The notes: generated by a model not told the origin, from the letters alone. A stretch of 19,480 bases of DNA from CAWVWF01 sp963933885 (GCA_963933885.1 CAWVWF010000045.1:1-19480); one strand, 5' to 3'; counted from the first letter of the stretch, positions 8,291 to 16,138 are shown. Translations and numbers: made by a program.

Positions 8291-8875
8291 TTACAACTCT
8301 AAATGCAACTTCTTAGCAAACATTAGCTTGTCAATTTGCTTCAATTCACCTTCTTTTAAATTCCCTAATTCAAGATCTTCAACATGAGTTCTAATTAACC
8401 TTAAAGTTGGAAACCCAACCTTAGCAGTCATTTTACGAACTTGATGATATTTACCTTCTTGTAAACTTAACTTTATCCACGAAGTGTTTTTTTCAGAAAC
8501 CTCTTGATTTACGATATAACCTGGCTGTTTTGTTTTCTTAGCTTTTGCAGGAAGCGTAGAGTGAATTGTACCTTTTACGGCGATATCCATTCCTTTCTCC
8601 AATTCCTTTAAAGCCTTATTCGTAACCTGTCCCGTAACTTGTACAAAGTAAGTTCTCCAATGCTTGTTTGCGGGGTCTAAAAGCAATGCATTAACGCTTT
8701 TGTTGTTACTTAAAAGTAATAGTCCTTCTGAATCTTCATCCAGCCTACCAATAGGATAAACATCTCCTGGAACCGATATTAAATCACACAGCGCTTTCTT
8801 TCCATGTTCTTTTGTAAACTGAGATAAAACCCCTTTAGGTTTATGAAGCATGTAATATTTAAAAGCTTTTGCCAT
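8291..8875 (-). CDS. rluE: RluE-like 23S rRNA pseudouridine synthase
   Basis: A 194-residue pseudouridine synthase of the RsuA/RluB/E/F group. The motif GRLDEDSEGLLLL carries the catalytic aspartate (first Asp). KGVLSQFT, YFVQVTG, KYHQVRKMTAKVGFPTLRLIR and the C-terminal layout follow E. coli RluE closely, and there is no N-terminal S4 domain, also as in RluE. E. coli RluE modifies U2457 of 23S rRNA; the same target here is inferred from resemblance. The gene begins nine bases after the OmpA-like gene upstream of it and may be cotranscribed with the two OmpA genes, though the functions look unrelated. Confidence 0.8.
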   Translation of the reverse strand: MAKAFKYYMLHKPKGVLSQFTKEHGKKALCDLISVPGDVYPIGRLDEDSEGLLLLSNNKSVNALLLDPANKHWRTYFVQVTGQVTNKALKELEKGMDIAVKGTIHSTLPAKAKKTKQPGYIVNQEVSEKNTSWIKLSLQEGKYHQVRKMTAKVGFPTLRLIRTHVEDLELGNLKEGELKQIDKLMFAKKLHLEL

Positions 8876-8884
8876 TGGTAGATG

Positions 8885-9688
8885 TTATAAAACTAAGATT
8901 TCAACACGACGGTTAAACTGCATCTTAAATTCAGTTGTGGCGTTTGGAAAAACCATTTTTGTATTTCCGTAACCAGCTGATTTTAATCTTGATATATCTA
9001 TTCCTTTCTTGACTAAGAAATCCATTACACTTTTTGCACGAGCCTCACTTAATTGTTGAAATCCTTTCTTGTTCTTAGCTCGAGGTCCATTAACATGTCC
9101 TTGAACTTCGATTTTCAATTGATCATTGTCTTTCAATAATTGGTAAAGCAATGTAAGGTCCTTAAAACTTAAACTTTTCAATCTTGCAGTTCCAGCAATA
9201 AACATAATGTTGTTTAACTTAATTCGATCACCTTTCTTGTATGATTTCGAATACCACTTATCGCCTAATGGAGTCTTAATTTTTTCAGAAGAAGCTTCGA
9301 TTGACGAACCTCCTTCTATCCTAATTAATATTGAATTGGCTTTACTTAATTTAATTTTTGATAATCGAACGATACATTTCTCGCAGAAACAATATCCTTC
9401 ATAAATCTGACTTGCTGATGGTTGGTAAACGCCAACATTATTGAGAACCGATTTAACAACTAGTTTAGAACATGTGTCAGAATGAAAGACGGTAACATTA
9501 TCGAAATCTCCTTTTAAACTAAGACTAGCAAAAGAAGAGTCCTTTTTGATCTTAAAAAACTGACTCCCTCCTTTCAACTTAATATCGTTAAAATCTTCGG
9601 CTGAAATCTCCTTAGCTGAATTACAAGTAGCTTGTCCGAAAATAATATTCGAAAAAAGAAACAACGCTATGAAGGATATTAATCTCAC
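8885..9688 (-). CDS. secreted OmpA-domain protein, paralogue 2
   Basis: A 267-residue protein with a signal peptide (MRLISFIALFLFSNIIFGQA) and a C-terminal OmpA/MotB domain from about residue 160 to the end. That domain includes GHVNGP (197-202), QQLSEARAKSV, RLKSAGYGN and FNRRVEI. The N-terminal half is a region of its own with five cysteines (22, 73, 100, 102, 105), the last three forming CxCxxC. The next gene upstream encodes a protein with the same architecture and cysteine order, so the pair arose by duplication. In canonical OmpA domains the HTD aspartate helps bind diaminopimelate; here it is Asn. The start is GTG, overlapping the previous stop as GTGA. It likely sits in the periplasm or outer membrane; the partner is unknown. 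Confidence 0.8.
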   Translation of the reverse strand: MRLISFIALFLFSNIIFGQATCNSAKEISAEDFNDIKLKGGSQFFKIKKDSSFASLSLKGDFDNVTVFHSDTCSKLVVKSVLNNVGVYQPSASQIYEGYCFCEKCIVRLSKIKLSKANSILIRIEGGSSIEASSEKIKTPLGDKWYSKSYKKGDRIKLNNIMFIAGTARLKSLSFKDLTLLYQLLKDNDQLKIEVQGHVNGPRAKNKKGFQQLSEARAKSVMDFLVKKGIDISRLKSAGYGNTKMVFPNATTEFKMQFNRRVEILVL

Positions 9689-10569
9689 TTCACAGTTGTA
9701 ATTACAATTTCAACTCTTCTATTCTCTATCGCTTCAAATTCATTTTTAGGTGAAGCATACCTCATTTCTTTATTAGACATTCCTCTTGTTGAAATTCGAT
9801 CAGCCTCTACTCCATTCTCAACTAAAAAGCTTTTTACTGCTGATGCTCTTGCATCTGACAATTCCTGATAAAACTTAAGGTTAGCTTGCATCGGACCATT
9901 TACATGCCCTCTTACTTCTACTTTTAAAACTTCATTTTTCGCAAGAAATAATTTTAACTTTTCAAGTTCACCGAACGATCTTCTTAAAAAATCAGGAGTA
10001 GCAGGAATAAAGAAAAGTTTTTTCATTTGATAAACCATTCCAACTTCTATGATGCTCAAATCAACACTATCCATATTAAATTGAATAGGGTTTAACTTAT
10101 CAACTTTATCATATTTAAGATTGAAACTGAAGGGTTTTCCTTTTGAAACCACTTTTAATAAATAAAGATTTCCTTGTTTAACTTTTAATGCTCTGTTATA
10201 ATTAAGGTTGATTTTACTTAAACACGTTCCGCAAACACATCTACCTTCGTTTACTACCATTTCCCACAACTCATCCGTCATGGCAGCAAAACCTTTTACT
10301 GTGCTTCTTAATGGCGTAATATAACCTGGTGTGATACGCTCACAATTACCGTCATCATAAATTTCGTATTCTAACAGACTATCTGCATCTAACTTTCCTG
10401 TAAAAGTTAACAACGCACCTTTAGCTCTGAATTTATACCATGATTCTTTTAATGTAGTATTTGATTTGATCTTTGTTTCTCTGATAAATGTAGCAGATGA
10501 ACATGTGTTTTGAGCTTGAGTGGCTCCAATAAAAAACAAGAAAAATACAACTGACAAAACACGAATCAT
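9685..10569 (-). CDS. secreted OmpA-domain protein, paralogue 1
   Basis: A 294-residue protein from the ATG at 10569; a GTG two codons upstream is possible but overlaps the promoter element. A signal peptide (MIRVLSVVFFLFFIGATQAQ) precedes a beta-rich N-terminal region (ESWYKFRAKGALLTFTG) that vaguely resembles pre-peptidase C-type sandwiches. The C-terminal OmpA domain starts at about residue 180. Counting from the ATG, cysteines fall at about 23, 76, 111, 113 and 116, the last three as CxCxxC, matching the downstream paralogue. The domain has GHVNGP in place of GHTDxxG, then YQELSDARASAV and IENRRVEIVI. Envelope structure or peptidoglycan association is the family role, but the changed Asp makes peptidoglycan binding uncertain. 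Confidence 0.8.
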   Translation of the reverse strand: MIRVLSVVFFLFFIGATQAQNTCSSATFIRETKIKSNTTLKESWYKFRAKGALLTFTGKLDADSLLEYEIYDDGNCERITPGYITPLRSTVKGFAAMTDELWEMVVNEGRCVCGTCLSKINLNYNRALKVKQGNLYLLKVVSKGKPFSFNLKYDKVDKLNPIQFNMDSVDLSIIEVGMVYQMKKLFFIPATPDFLRRSFGELEKLKLFLAKNEVLKVEVRGHVNGPMQANLKFYQELSDARASAVKSFLVENGVEADRISTRGMSNKEMRYASPKNEFEAIENRRVEIVITTVK

Positions 10570-10574
10570 AGACA

Positions 10575-10582
10575 CAAATATA
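10575..10582 (-). promoter_or_regulatory. -7 promoter element TATATTTG very close to the OmpA-like start
   Basis: The minus strand reads TATATTTG, a perfect TAnnTTTG match. It ends only six bases before the ATG at 10569. If it is used, the transcript would begin at or near the start codon and be leaderless. The other genes here have 16-36 bases between this element and the start. Confidence 0.5.
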
Positions 10583-10618
10583 AAGGTTATAAAGTCATAA
10601 CGAGAAATGATATTTTTA

Positions 10619-11386
10619 TTACACTATTTCATACTCCTTTAGGCAGTTTTCTATCTGCAAATAAGAATAATCCAAAAGCTCTTGTAGATCTTTTGCTGTT
10701 TTACCTTCTGTTGAAATAGGATCTAACACAACCATTCTTGCTCTTCCAGGTCCGCATTTTGCTTTTAATAAGCTCCCCTCTCCTAAGCGTTTGTAGTTAT
10801 CTAGAAACACAACTGGTACAATTGGTACGCCAGCATCTAAAGCTATTTTAAATGGCCCTTTTTTAAAGGATCTCATATTGGGTGCTTTTCGACTTCTTGT
10901 ACCTTCTGGAAAAATTAATACACTAATATCTTTTTTCAAAGTCTCTACACAAGCAGCTAATGCACCAACACCTGAAACAATATCTTTTCTGTTTACTGTT
11001 AAATGAACACCCTTGAAATGAATCCCAAACATAGGGACTTTTGCTAACTCTTCTTTAGATAGAAAAGCAAAACTCCTCTTGATTAACGTAAGCGGAATAA
11101 CTATATCTAGTTGAGAAGTATGATTACTAATCATCACATAGCTTTGATCTGAAGGTAATTTCTCCTTATTAATAATCTTTGGGAAAATACCAATTAAGAA
11201 GCACACCACTTTGGCCCAAACCTGATATCCAGCTCTGTACGCCAGTTTGTGGTTCTTTAAAACAATAATATACAAGTAAAAGAATGGATACATTATAAGT
11301 ATCGTCACTAGCATAAGGCTAGCAAACCATATCTTCCAAATTAAGCGAGGTAGTAATAATAAGTAATTCACTTTGCAAAAATACAC
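10619..11386 (-). CDS. plsC: 1-acyl-sn-glycerol-3-phosphate acyltransferase (PlsC-type)
   Basis: A 255-residue membrane-bound acyltransferase that would acylate lysophosphatidic acid to phosphatidic acid in phospholipid synthesis. Block I is NHTSQLD (88-94, His89 and Asp94), block III is FPEGTRS (159-165) and block IV is VPIVPVVF (187-194). Two hydrophobic segments at about 9-43 and 58-68 anchor it to the membrane. The listed GTG at 11386 overlaps a promoter-like TATTTTTG (11376-11383). The true start may be the GTG at 11371 or the ATG 24 codons in. It is divergent from trpS, and 43-49 bases separate it from the OmpA-like gene downstream. Activity on another acyl acceptor, such as an ornithine lipid precursor, is possible. 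Confidence 0.85.
   Translation of the reverse strand: MYFCKVNYLLLLPRLIWKIWFASLMLVTILIMYPFFYLYIIVLKNHKLAYRAGYQVWAKVVCFLIGIFPKIINKEKLPSDQSYVMISNHTSQLDIVIPLTLIKRSFAFLSKEELAKVPMFGIHFKGVHLTVNRKDIVSGVGALAACVETLKKDISVLIFPEGTRSRKAPNMRSFKKGPFKIALDAGVPIVPVVFLDNYKRLGEGSLLKAKCGPGRARMVVLDPISTEGKTAKDLQELLDYSYLQIENCLKEYEIV
11376..11383 (-). promoter_or_regulatory. -7 promoter element TATTTTTG at the plsC start
   Basis: The minus strand reads TATTTTTG, a match to TAnnTTTG, and lies inside the longest possible reading frame of plsC. This argues that translation begins at a downstream codon. Confidence 0.5.
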
Positions 11387-11440
11387 CTCTAAAAGTTAGT
11401 GAACAAACATGATGCAAAAACATAAAAAGGATTCGAGTTC

Positions 11441-11468
11441 TTGCTCCCGTTTAAAATGATTATTTTTG
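11441..11468 (+). promoter_or_regulatory. trpS promoter: TTG at 11441-11443 and TATTTTTG at 11461-11468
   Basis: A TTG (-33 type) and a TATTTTTG (-7 type) are separated by 17 bases, the arrangement seen in Flavobacterium promoters. The -7 element ends 18 bases before the ATG at 11487. It overlaps the upstream TTG and abuts the ATG at 11469, so neither is a likely start. Confidence 0.7.
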
Positions 11469-11486
11469 ATGCTTCAAACAAAAGTC

Positions 11487-12455
11487 ATGGCAAGAGTTTT
11501 AACAGGTATTCAGAGTACAGGTATTCCACATTTAGGAAATTTATTAGGTGCTATTATTCCTACTATTGAAATGAGTAGGCAGGATGACAACGAAGTTTTT
11601 TCGTTCATCGCTGATATGCATTCATTAACTGGAATTAAGGATGGTGCTGTAATTAGAGAGAACACTTATGCTGTTGCTGCAACTTGGTTGGCTTTTGGAA
11701 TTGACATTGAAAAGAACGTTTTTTACAGACAAAGTGATGTTCCTGAAGTAACTGAATTGGCTTGGTATTTAAACTGTTTTATGCCTTTTAACAGATTACA
11801 ATTGGCACATTCATTTAAAGACAAATCTGATAGAGCAAGCGAGGTTAACGCTGGATTATTTAGTTATCCAATGTTGATGGCTGCTGATATATTATTGTAC
11901 GATGCTGAGATCGTTCCTGTTGGGAAAGATCAAAAACAACATTTAGAATTCACACGTGATGTTGCTGGTAGAGTCAACCATCAATACGGAGAAGTTTTTA
12001 CAATTCCAGACATTAGTTTGAATGGAAAAGCAATGTACGTTCCTGGTGTTGACGGTCAGAAGATGAGTAAATCTTATGGAAATACGGTTAACATTTTCCT
12101 TCCTGACAAACAGCTTCGAAAAGTAATCATGAAGATTTTAACTGATGAAAAAGGATTAGAGGATGTTAAAGATCCTGAGACTTGTACAGTGTTCACTTTA
12201 TATGCACTACTTGCAAATGAAGCTCAAATTAAACAAATGGAGCAGAATTATGCAGGTGGGAATTATGGATATGGTCATGCTAAGCAAGAACTTTTCGAAT
12301 TAATTATTGAAAAGTTCGCAAAAGAAAGAGCGAAGTACAATGAGTTAATGGACAATAAGGCTTTGTTAGATGAGCAATTGGCTATTGGAGCAAAGAAAGC
12401 ACGTGAAACGGCTAAAGTTACTTTAAAAAGAATCAGAGCTGTATTAGGATATTAA
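11487..12455 (+). CDS. trpS: tryptophan-tRNA ligase
   Basis: A 322-residue class I aminoacyl-tRNA synthetase that charges tRNA-Trp. The HIGH-type motif is PHLGN at residues 14-18, the KMSKS loop is at 192-196, and MARVLTGIQSTG at the start and VGKDQKQHLEFTRD in the middle are TrpS hallmarks. I place the start at the third in-frame start codon (ATG 11487). The resulting length is usual for the family in this phylum, the conserved region begins right there, and the promoter element covers the earlier TTG at 11466 and abuts the ATG at 11469. A small secreted protein gene follows after 18 bases and is probably cotranscribed, with no functional link evident. Confidence 0.95.
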   Translation: MARVLTGIQSTGIPHLGNLLGAIIPTIEMSRQDDNEVFSFIADMHSLTGIKDGAVIRENTYAVAATWLAFGIDIEKNVFYRQSDVPEVTELAWYLNCFMPFNRLQLAHSFKDKSDRASEVNAGLFSYPMLMAADILLYDAEIVPVGKDQKQHLEFTRDVAGRVNHQYGEVFTIPDISLNGKAMYVPGVDGQKMSKSYGNTVNIFLPDKQLRKVIMKILTDEKGLEDVKDPETCTVFTLYALLANEAQIKQMEQNYAGGNYGYGHAKQELFELIIEKFAKERAKYNELMDNKALLDEQLAIGAKKARETAKVTLKRIRAVLGY

Positions 12456-12473
12456 AACTAGATTGTCAATTTC

Positions 12474-12866
12474 ATGAAACACATTGCATTAATATTATTC
12501 ACTTGCATTACAATCTTTTGTAATGCCCAAGAAAACACGGATGTATTCATAAGAAATAAAGTTGTTGTAAAACTACTAGAAACTATTGACACGAATTCAT
12601 TGCCTCCATACTGTGGTATTTTAATGACTCAAAAAACTTTTAAATATAAAGTGATTGGTGTTTTTAAAGGAAACATAACAGACAGCATAATATACATTAA
12701 CAGAGCTTGCATAAGAGAACTTTATGAAGCAGGTTCACTTAAAAATGATCAAGCCTATTCTTTGTGGTTAAAAAAATCAGATAAGAAAATTCCGTTCGAC
12801 TCTTGTAATTACTGCTTTAAACCAGAGAAAATAGGCGTAGTTTCATATGAGGTAATCCAAATTTAA
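12474..12866 (+). CDS. small secreted protein of unknown function
   Basis: I do not recognise this 130-residue protein. It starts with a clear signal peptide (MKHIALILFTCITIFCNAQ, cleavage likely after Ala18). The mature part is beta-rich, with YKVIGVFKGNITDSIIYI and a later QAYSLWLKK stretch. This resembles the pattern in small secreted Bacteroidota proteins where a short barrel is followed by a 'Y-V-x-V-x-KG' strand pair, possibly an OB or NTR-like fold; that is only inference. Mature cysteines lie in PPYCG, RACIR and the CNYC motif near the C-terminus and could form disulfides in the periplasm. It lies 18 bases after trpS on the same strand, and its 3' end faces the FKBP operon across 111 bases. 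Confidence 0.65.
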   Translation: MKHIALILFTCITIFCNAQENTDVFIRNKVVVKLLETIDTNSLPPYCGILMTQKTFKYKVIGVFKGNITDSIIYINRACIRELYEAGSLKNDQAYSLWLKKSDKKIPFDSCNYCFKPEKIGVVSYEVIQI

Positions 12867-12977
12867 ACGAACAGATAATCACTTGAATTCTTAGTTAACT
12901 TTACCTAACAATCAGTTTTCGAATACTTAAATAACGAGTCAGTCTACAAGTAATCCTTTATTGGATATCAAACCAGT

Positions 12978-13850
12978 TTAATTTAATTTCTTAAGTTCAA
13001 CCTCATATGTTACAGGTGTTTTCTCACCAACGATTCCTGTAGAAGATCCTTTTTCTCCAAAGGCTGTCCAAGATGGTAACAAAAGTAATAACACATCTCC
13101 TTCTTTCATAAAAAGAAGTGCCTCTTCTATCCCTTTTAACACTTGCAATTCTTGTCCAATATAAAATTCTTGAACTCCATCTTCTAATTGATGAGTTGAG
13201 TTAAACTCTTCCCCATTTAAAAATTTACCGCTATAAGAAAGCTCTACTCTTTTACCGTAACTTGCAGGCTCTCCAACTCCTTCTTTGATAACAGAATATC
13301 TTAATCCTGTTGCCGTTTTTTTTGTAACGATATCATTATCCCTTTCAAATTGATCCAACATAAGATCTTCTTTTTGAACATCAAAATCAACGGTATCAAC
13401 TTGATTAACCCATTTTACAAATTTTTCTTGAGCAGATTCAAACCCTTCTTTTGAATAAATACTATCGATCTGAAGTCTTACATAAAGTTTAGCTGTATCA
13501 GACAATCCTTGAATGATAAAGGGACCATCTAAATCTGATTTTAATTTGGAAAGTGGGAAAATAAATTCACCAATCTCTTTTTCGTTAATCAATGTTAGCG
13601 CTTCCAATAAACCTCCTTTTTGGTCAACTTCATTAACTTTTAATAAAATCCTAGAAGCAGACAATTCAGTGTTCGTATAATCAGAGAAACTATACTTGAA
13701 TTGAATGTAATCGTTTTTAGCGATCCTCTTCGTTGAATCTGCAATACTGATTAACTTAAAAAACAATCCACTTTCTTGTTCATCATATCCAGGATAAGAT
13801 CCAGTACAACTAACAAGGATCAATAATAAAAACGCGTAAATTACTTTCAT
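12978..13850 (-). CDS. lipoprotein with two FKBP-type domains, the first degenerate
   Basis: A 290-residue lipoprotein (lipobox LVSC, Cys15). The C-terminal FKBP peptidyl-prolyl isomerase domain spans about 182-290: VELSYSGKFLNGEEF, then GIEEALLFMKEGD, LLLPSWTAFGEKG and VTYEVELKKLN. Compared with FKBP12, Tyr26 and Phe36 are kept (Tyr196, Phe206), while Asp37 is Asn207, Trp59 is Ile231 and Tyr82 is Phe254. Residues about 27-132 read like a second, worn FKBP domain: DYIQFKYSF, GGLLEALTLINEKEIGEFIFPL and LYVRLQIDSIY. The start overlaps the GldI-like stop as ATGA. It likely folds or chaperones exported proteins, perhaps with its neighbour. Enzyme activity is doubtful. Confidence 0.8.
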   Translation of the reverse strand: MKVIYAFLLLILVSCTGSYPGYDEQESGLFFKLISIADSTKRIAKNDYIQFKYSFSDYTNTELSASRILLKVNEVDQKGGLLEALTLINEKEIGEFIFPLSKLKSDLDGPFIIQGLSDTAKLYVRLQIDSIYSKEGFESAQEKFVKWVNQVDTVDFDVQKEDLMLDQFERDNDIVTKKTATGLRYSVIKEGVGEPASYGKRVELSYSGKFLNGEEFNSTHQLEDGVQEFYIGQELQVLKGIEEALLFMKEGDVLLLLLPSWTAFGEKGSSTGIVGEKTPVTYEVELKKLN

Positions 13851-14380
13851 AAAATACGATGTAATTTAATATTATAAACCACAGTTGTTAACGGTGGTAT
13901 TTTATTATCGTCTCCCGAAATCCCGTGTGCTCTGTAAGATGGAATAACAATGATTGCTTTTGATTCAGCTGACATGTACTTAATTGCCTCATGTAATCCG
14001 CTTTCTTTTTCTGACTTTTCAACTTGAAATTTAACAGGAATACTGTCTGAAACTACGTAAATAGTATCTCCCTTTATATTTGTAATTACATAAGATGCTT
14101 CTACAACATCTTCAGATTTCACAGCTGACCCAACACCTTTTTGATAAATAGCATAACGCACACCTGTTCCCGTTTTCTTTGCTAAAATATTATGACGTTC
14201 TAAAAAAGAATCTATTTGCTGATGTTCTTTCTGAGCAGAACGCTTAAGCGCACCTTCTAATTCTTTTTTTCTTGTCTCAGTTGACATCCCTTTGAAAGGA
14301 TCAACCTTCGTATCTTGTTGATCACTTGAACAACTTACGATACAAAGAAAAATTAAAATTTGAAAAAAGTATTTAAGCAT
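13847..14380 (-). CDS. gldI: GldI-like FKBP-type peptidyl-prolyl isomerase lipoprotein
   Basis: A 177-residue lipoprotein with lipobox IVSC (Cys17), a charged helical linker (about 30-65) and an FKBP domain at about 73-177. That domain includes VRYAIYQKGVG, VVEASYVITNIKGDTIY, LHEAIKYMSAESKAIIVIPS, AHGISGDDNKIPP and VVYNIKL. Length and the AHGxxGDxxKIPP block fit GldI, a Bacteroidota isomerase needed for gliding motility in Flavobacterium johnsoniae. Several FKBP active-site positions (Asp37, Trp59) are not conserved. It overlaps the DHH phosphoesterase gene by 8 bp, a gene order I recall for gldI in related genomes. GldI homologues also occur in non-gliders, where the client may be type IX secretion or other exported proteins. 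Confidence 0.7.
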   Translation of the reverse strand: MLKYFFQILIFLCIVSCSSDQQDTKVDPFKGMSTETRKKELEGALKRSAQKEHQQIDSFLERHNILAKKTGTGVRYAIYQKGVGSAVKSEDVVEASYVITNIKGDTIYVVSDSIPVKFQVEKSEKESGLHEAIKYMSAESKAIIVIPSYRAHGISGDDNKIPPLTTVVYNIKLHRIL

Positions 14381-15371
14381 TTTCTGAAGTAAATTCGATT
14401 AGTGATTTTTTAAACATTGAAATAGTATCTTCCAGAGAACCTTTAGACATCCCTCCAGCAGCATTGATATGACCTCCTCCATTGAAATATTTTCTAGCGA
14501 ATTTATTTACATCAAAATCATCTTTTGAACGAAATGAAATCTTAACTAAACCTTTATCTTCTCTAAAAAAAGCGGAACACTTAACAGCTGCCATACTTAA
14601 TCCATAATTAACGATACCTTCTGTATCTCCTTTCTTAATATTGAATTCTTTGTGATCTTTCTTTGAAATTTGAATATAAGCTGCATGCTGTGCAGGTAAC
14701 ACTTCCATATTCAGTAGACAGTGTCCAAGTAATTTTAAACGTGATGGAGTATTACTATCATAAATCCTTCTATGAACCATCGTATGATCAATTCCTTTTT
14801 CCATTAGATCAGCTGCAATCCTATGTGTTTTTGACGTTGTAGCAGGGAACTTAAAAGAGCCTGTATCTGTCATAATTCCACAATAAAGAGCTTCTCCTAT
14901 GTCTCCGTCAACAAGCTCTTTATCTCCAAGTGCTTCGATAAACTCATATACCATTTCCGCAGTACTACATGCAGAAGTATCGCTAATCATATAATCGGCA
15001 AAATCATCAGGTTGTTGATGATGATCGATCATTATTTTCTTACCATTCGCTTTCAATACAACGTCTCCAACCTCATCAATTCGGTGCAATGCATTAAAGT
15101 CTAAACAAAATAGAAGATCTGCTTCCTCAGCAGCTTTCATGATAGAATCATTATTTTTCCCCCAAACTTTTACTTCGTCATTTCCAGCAATCCAATTTAG
15201 GAAAAAAGGATATTCCGTAGGAGCAACAACAGTAACTTTCGCTCCTTTTTTCAGCAAGTAATTATACAAACCTAATGAAGATCCCATTGCATCACCATCA
15301 GGATTCTTATGTGTTACAATAAATACATTAGGCTTATTATTAATAATTTCTTTTACCTCTGAAAACTCCAT
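14373..15371 (-). CDS. nrnA: DHH/DHHA1 phosphoesterase, NrnA-like (nanoRNase/pAp phosphatase)
   Basis: A 332-residue DHH-family enzyme. Metal ligands are visible in NPDGDAMG (Asp25, Asp27), FCLDFNALHRI (Asp91) and MIDHHQQP (Asp116, His117, His118). The C-terminal DHHA1 domain has the FNGGGHINAAGG substrate-binding motif. Relatives degrade short oligoribonucleotides and dephosphorylate 3'-phosphoadenosine 5'-phosphate; some act on pApA from c-di-AMP. The protein is soluble and cytoplasmic. It is the first gene of the operon with the two FKBP lipoproteins, with a TATTTTTG element 21 bases before its ATG and the regulator's terminator just upstream. The functional link to the lipoproteins is unclear. 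Confidence 0.9.
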   Translation of the reverse strand: MEFSEVKEIINNKPNVFIVTHKNPDGDAMGSSLGLYNYLLKKGAKVTVVAPTEYPFFLNWIAGNDEVKVWGKNNDSIMKAAEEADLLFCLDFNALHRIDEVGDVVLKANGKKIMIDHHQQPDDFADYMISDTSACSTAEMVYEFIEALGDKELVDGDIGEALYCGIMTDTGSFKFPATTSKTHRIAADLMEKGIDHTMVHRRIYDSNTPSRLKLLGHCLLNMEVLPAQHAAYIQISKKDHKEFNIKKGDTEGIVNYGLSMAAVKCSAFFREDKGLVKISFRSKDDFDVNKFARKYFNGGGHINAAGGMSKGSLEDTISMFKKSLIEFTSENA

Positions 15372-15392
15372 ACGTCACAATTTACTTTACAT

Positions 15393-15400
15393 CAAAAATA
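15393..15400 (-). promoter_or_regulatory. -7 promoter element TATTTTTG for the nrnA-gldI operon
   Basis: The minus strand reads TATTTTTG, matching TAnnTTTG, and ends 21 bases before the ATG at 15371. It lies just downstream of the regulator's terminator, so nrnA is probably transcribed separately. No clear TTG is seen at -33. Confidence 0.65.
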
Positions 15401-15401
15401 G

Positions 15402-15432
15402 CAAAAAAAAATCCCCCTAAAAAGGAGGATTG
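15402..15432 (-). terminator. intrinsic terminator after the response regulator
   Basis: On the minus strand a 9-bp stem (AATCCTCCT with AGGGGGATT, one G-U pair) closes a TTTT loop and is followed by a run of T. It lies 32 bases after the regulator's stop. Confidence 0.85.
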
Positions 15433-15463
15433 AATTTAGTTATTTCAAAAGATTTATGATATT

Positions 15464-16120
15464 TTAAATCTCAATCAATTTATTTTTAATTGCGTACTTC
15501 ACTAATTCCGCAACATTTTTTACTTTAACTTTCTGCATAATATTAGTACGGTGAGTATCCACTGTTCTATGAGAAATATCAAGTTCATCAGCAATTTTCA
15601 AGTTATTCAATCCATCAGATAATAATCTGATAATTTCAATCTCTCTATTCGTTAATCCTGAACTTTTCTTTCTTTTACCTGCAATATCTCCTGCTTTAGT
15701 CACATAACTAGCAAGCATTAATTGACTTACTTCATCAGCAAAATATTTACCTCCTGAAGCAACTTCTTTTATTGCTTTAATTAACTCTTCTTTAGGAGAA
15801 TCTTTAAGAATGTAACCTGATGCACCAGCTTTCAAACTCCTTTGAATAAAGTCTTCTTTAACATGCATAGAAAGCATAATTACCTTAACAGCTTTATGCT
15901 TCTTACAAATTTCCTTCGTTAAAAGAATTCCATCCCCGTCGTCTAAAGAAATATCCATTAGAACAACATTAGGAAGTTCTTCATCAATTTTCTTCATCAC
16001 TTCCTTTGCTGAAGTAACTTCTCCAATAACTTTAATATCCTTTTCAGAATTTAATAAAGCTGTGATTCCCATCCTGATTAGTTGGTGGTCATCTACTAAG
16101 ACTACATTGATTGCTGACAT
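15464..16120 (-). CDS. NarL/FixJ-type response regulator (REC + LuxR HTH), orphan
   Basis: A 218-residue DNA-binding response regulator from the ATG at 16120. The receiver domain (4-120) has the acidic pair Asp10/Asp11, phospho-acceptor Asp56 (LMDIS), Ser84 in the switch position and Lys106. The LuxR HTH spans about 155-218 (LTNREIEIIRLLSDG, ISHRTVDTHRTNIMQKV). An upstream in-frame ATG at 16141 would add seven residues but overlaps the TATATTTG promoter element (16139-16146), so the shorter start is preferred. No histidine kinase gene is adjacent. The gene is monocistronic with its own terminator. It is divergent from a lipoprotein operon across a gap with inverted repeats, so it may control that operon and itself; this is inference. 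Confidence 0.9.
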   Translation of the reverse strand: MSAINVVLVDDHQLIRMGITALLNSEKDIKVIGEVTSAKEVMKKIDEELPNVVLMDISLDDGDGILLTKEICKKHKAVKVIMLSMHVKEDFIQRSLKAGASGYILKDSPKEELIKAIKEVASGGKYFADEVSQLMLASYVTKAGDIAGKRKKSSGLTNREIEIIRLLSDGLNNLKIADELDISHRTVDTHRTNIMQKVKVKNVAELVKYAIKNKLIEI

Positions 16121-16138
16121 ATCTACAAGTGTGTTAAT

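Noticed and set aside
12867..12977. Terminator between the convergent trpS unit and FKBP operon
   Set aside because: I looked for a stem with a T run on either strand and found only a weak GTTA/TAAC pairing.
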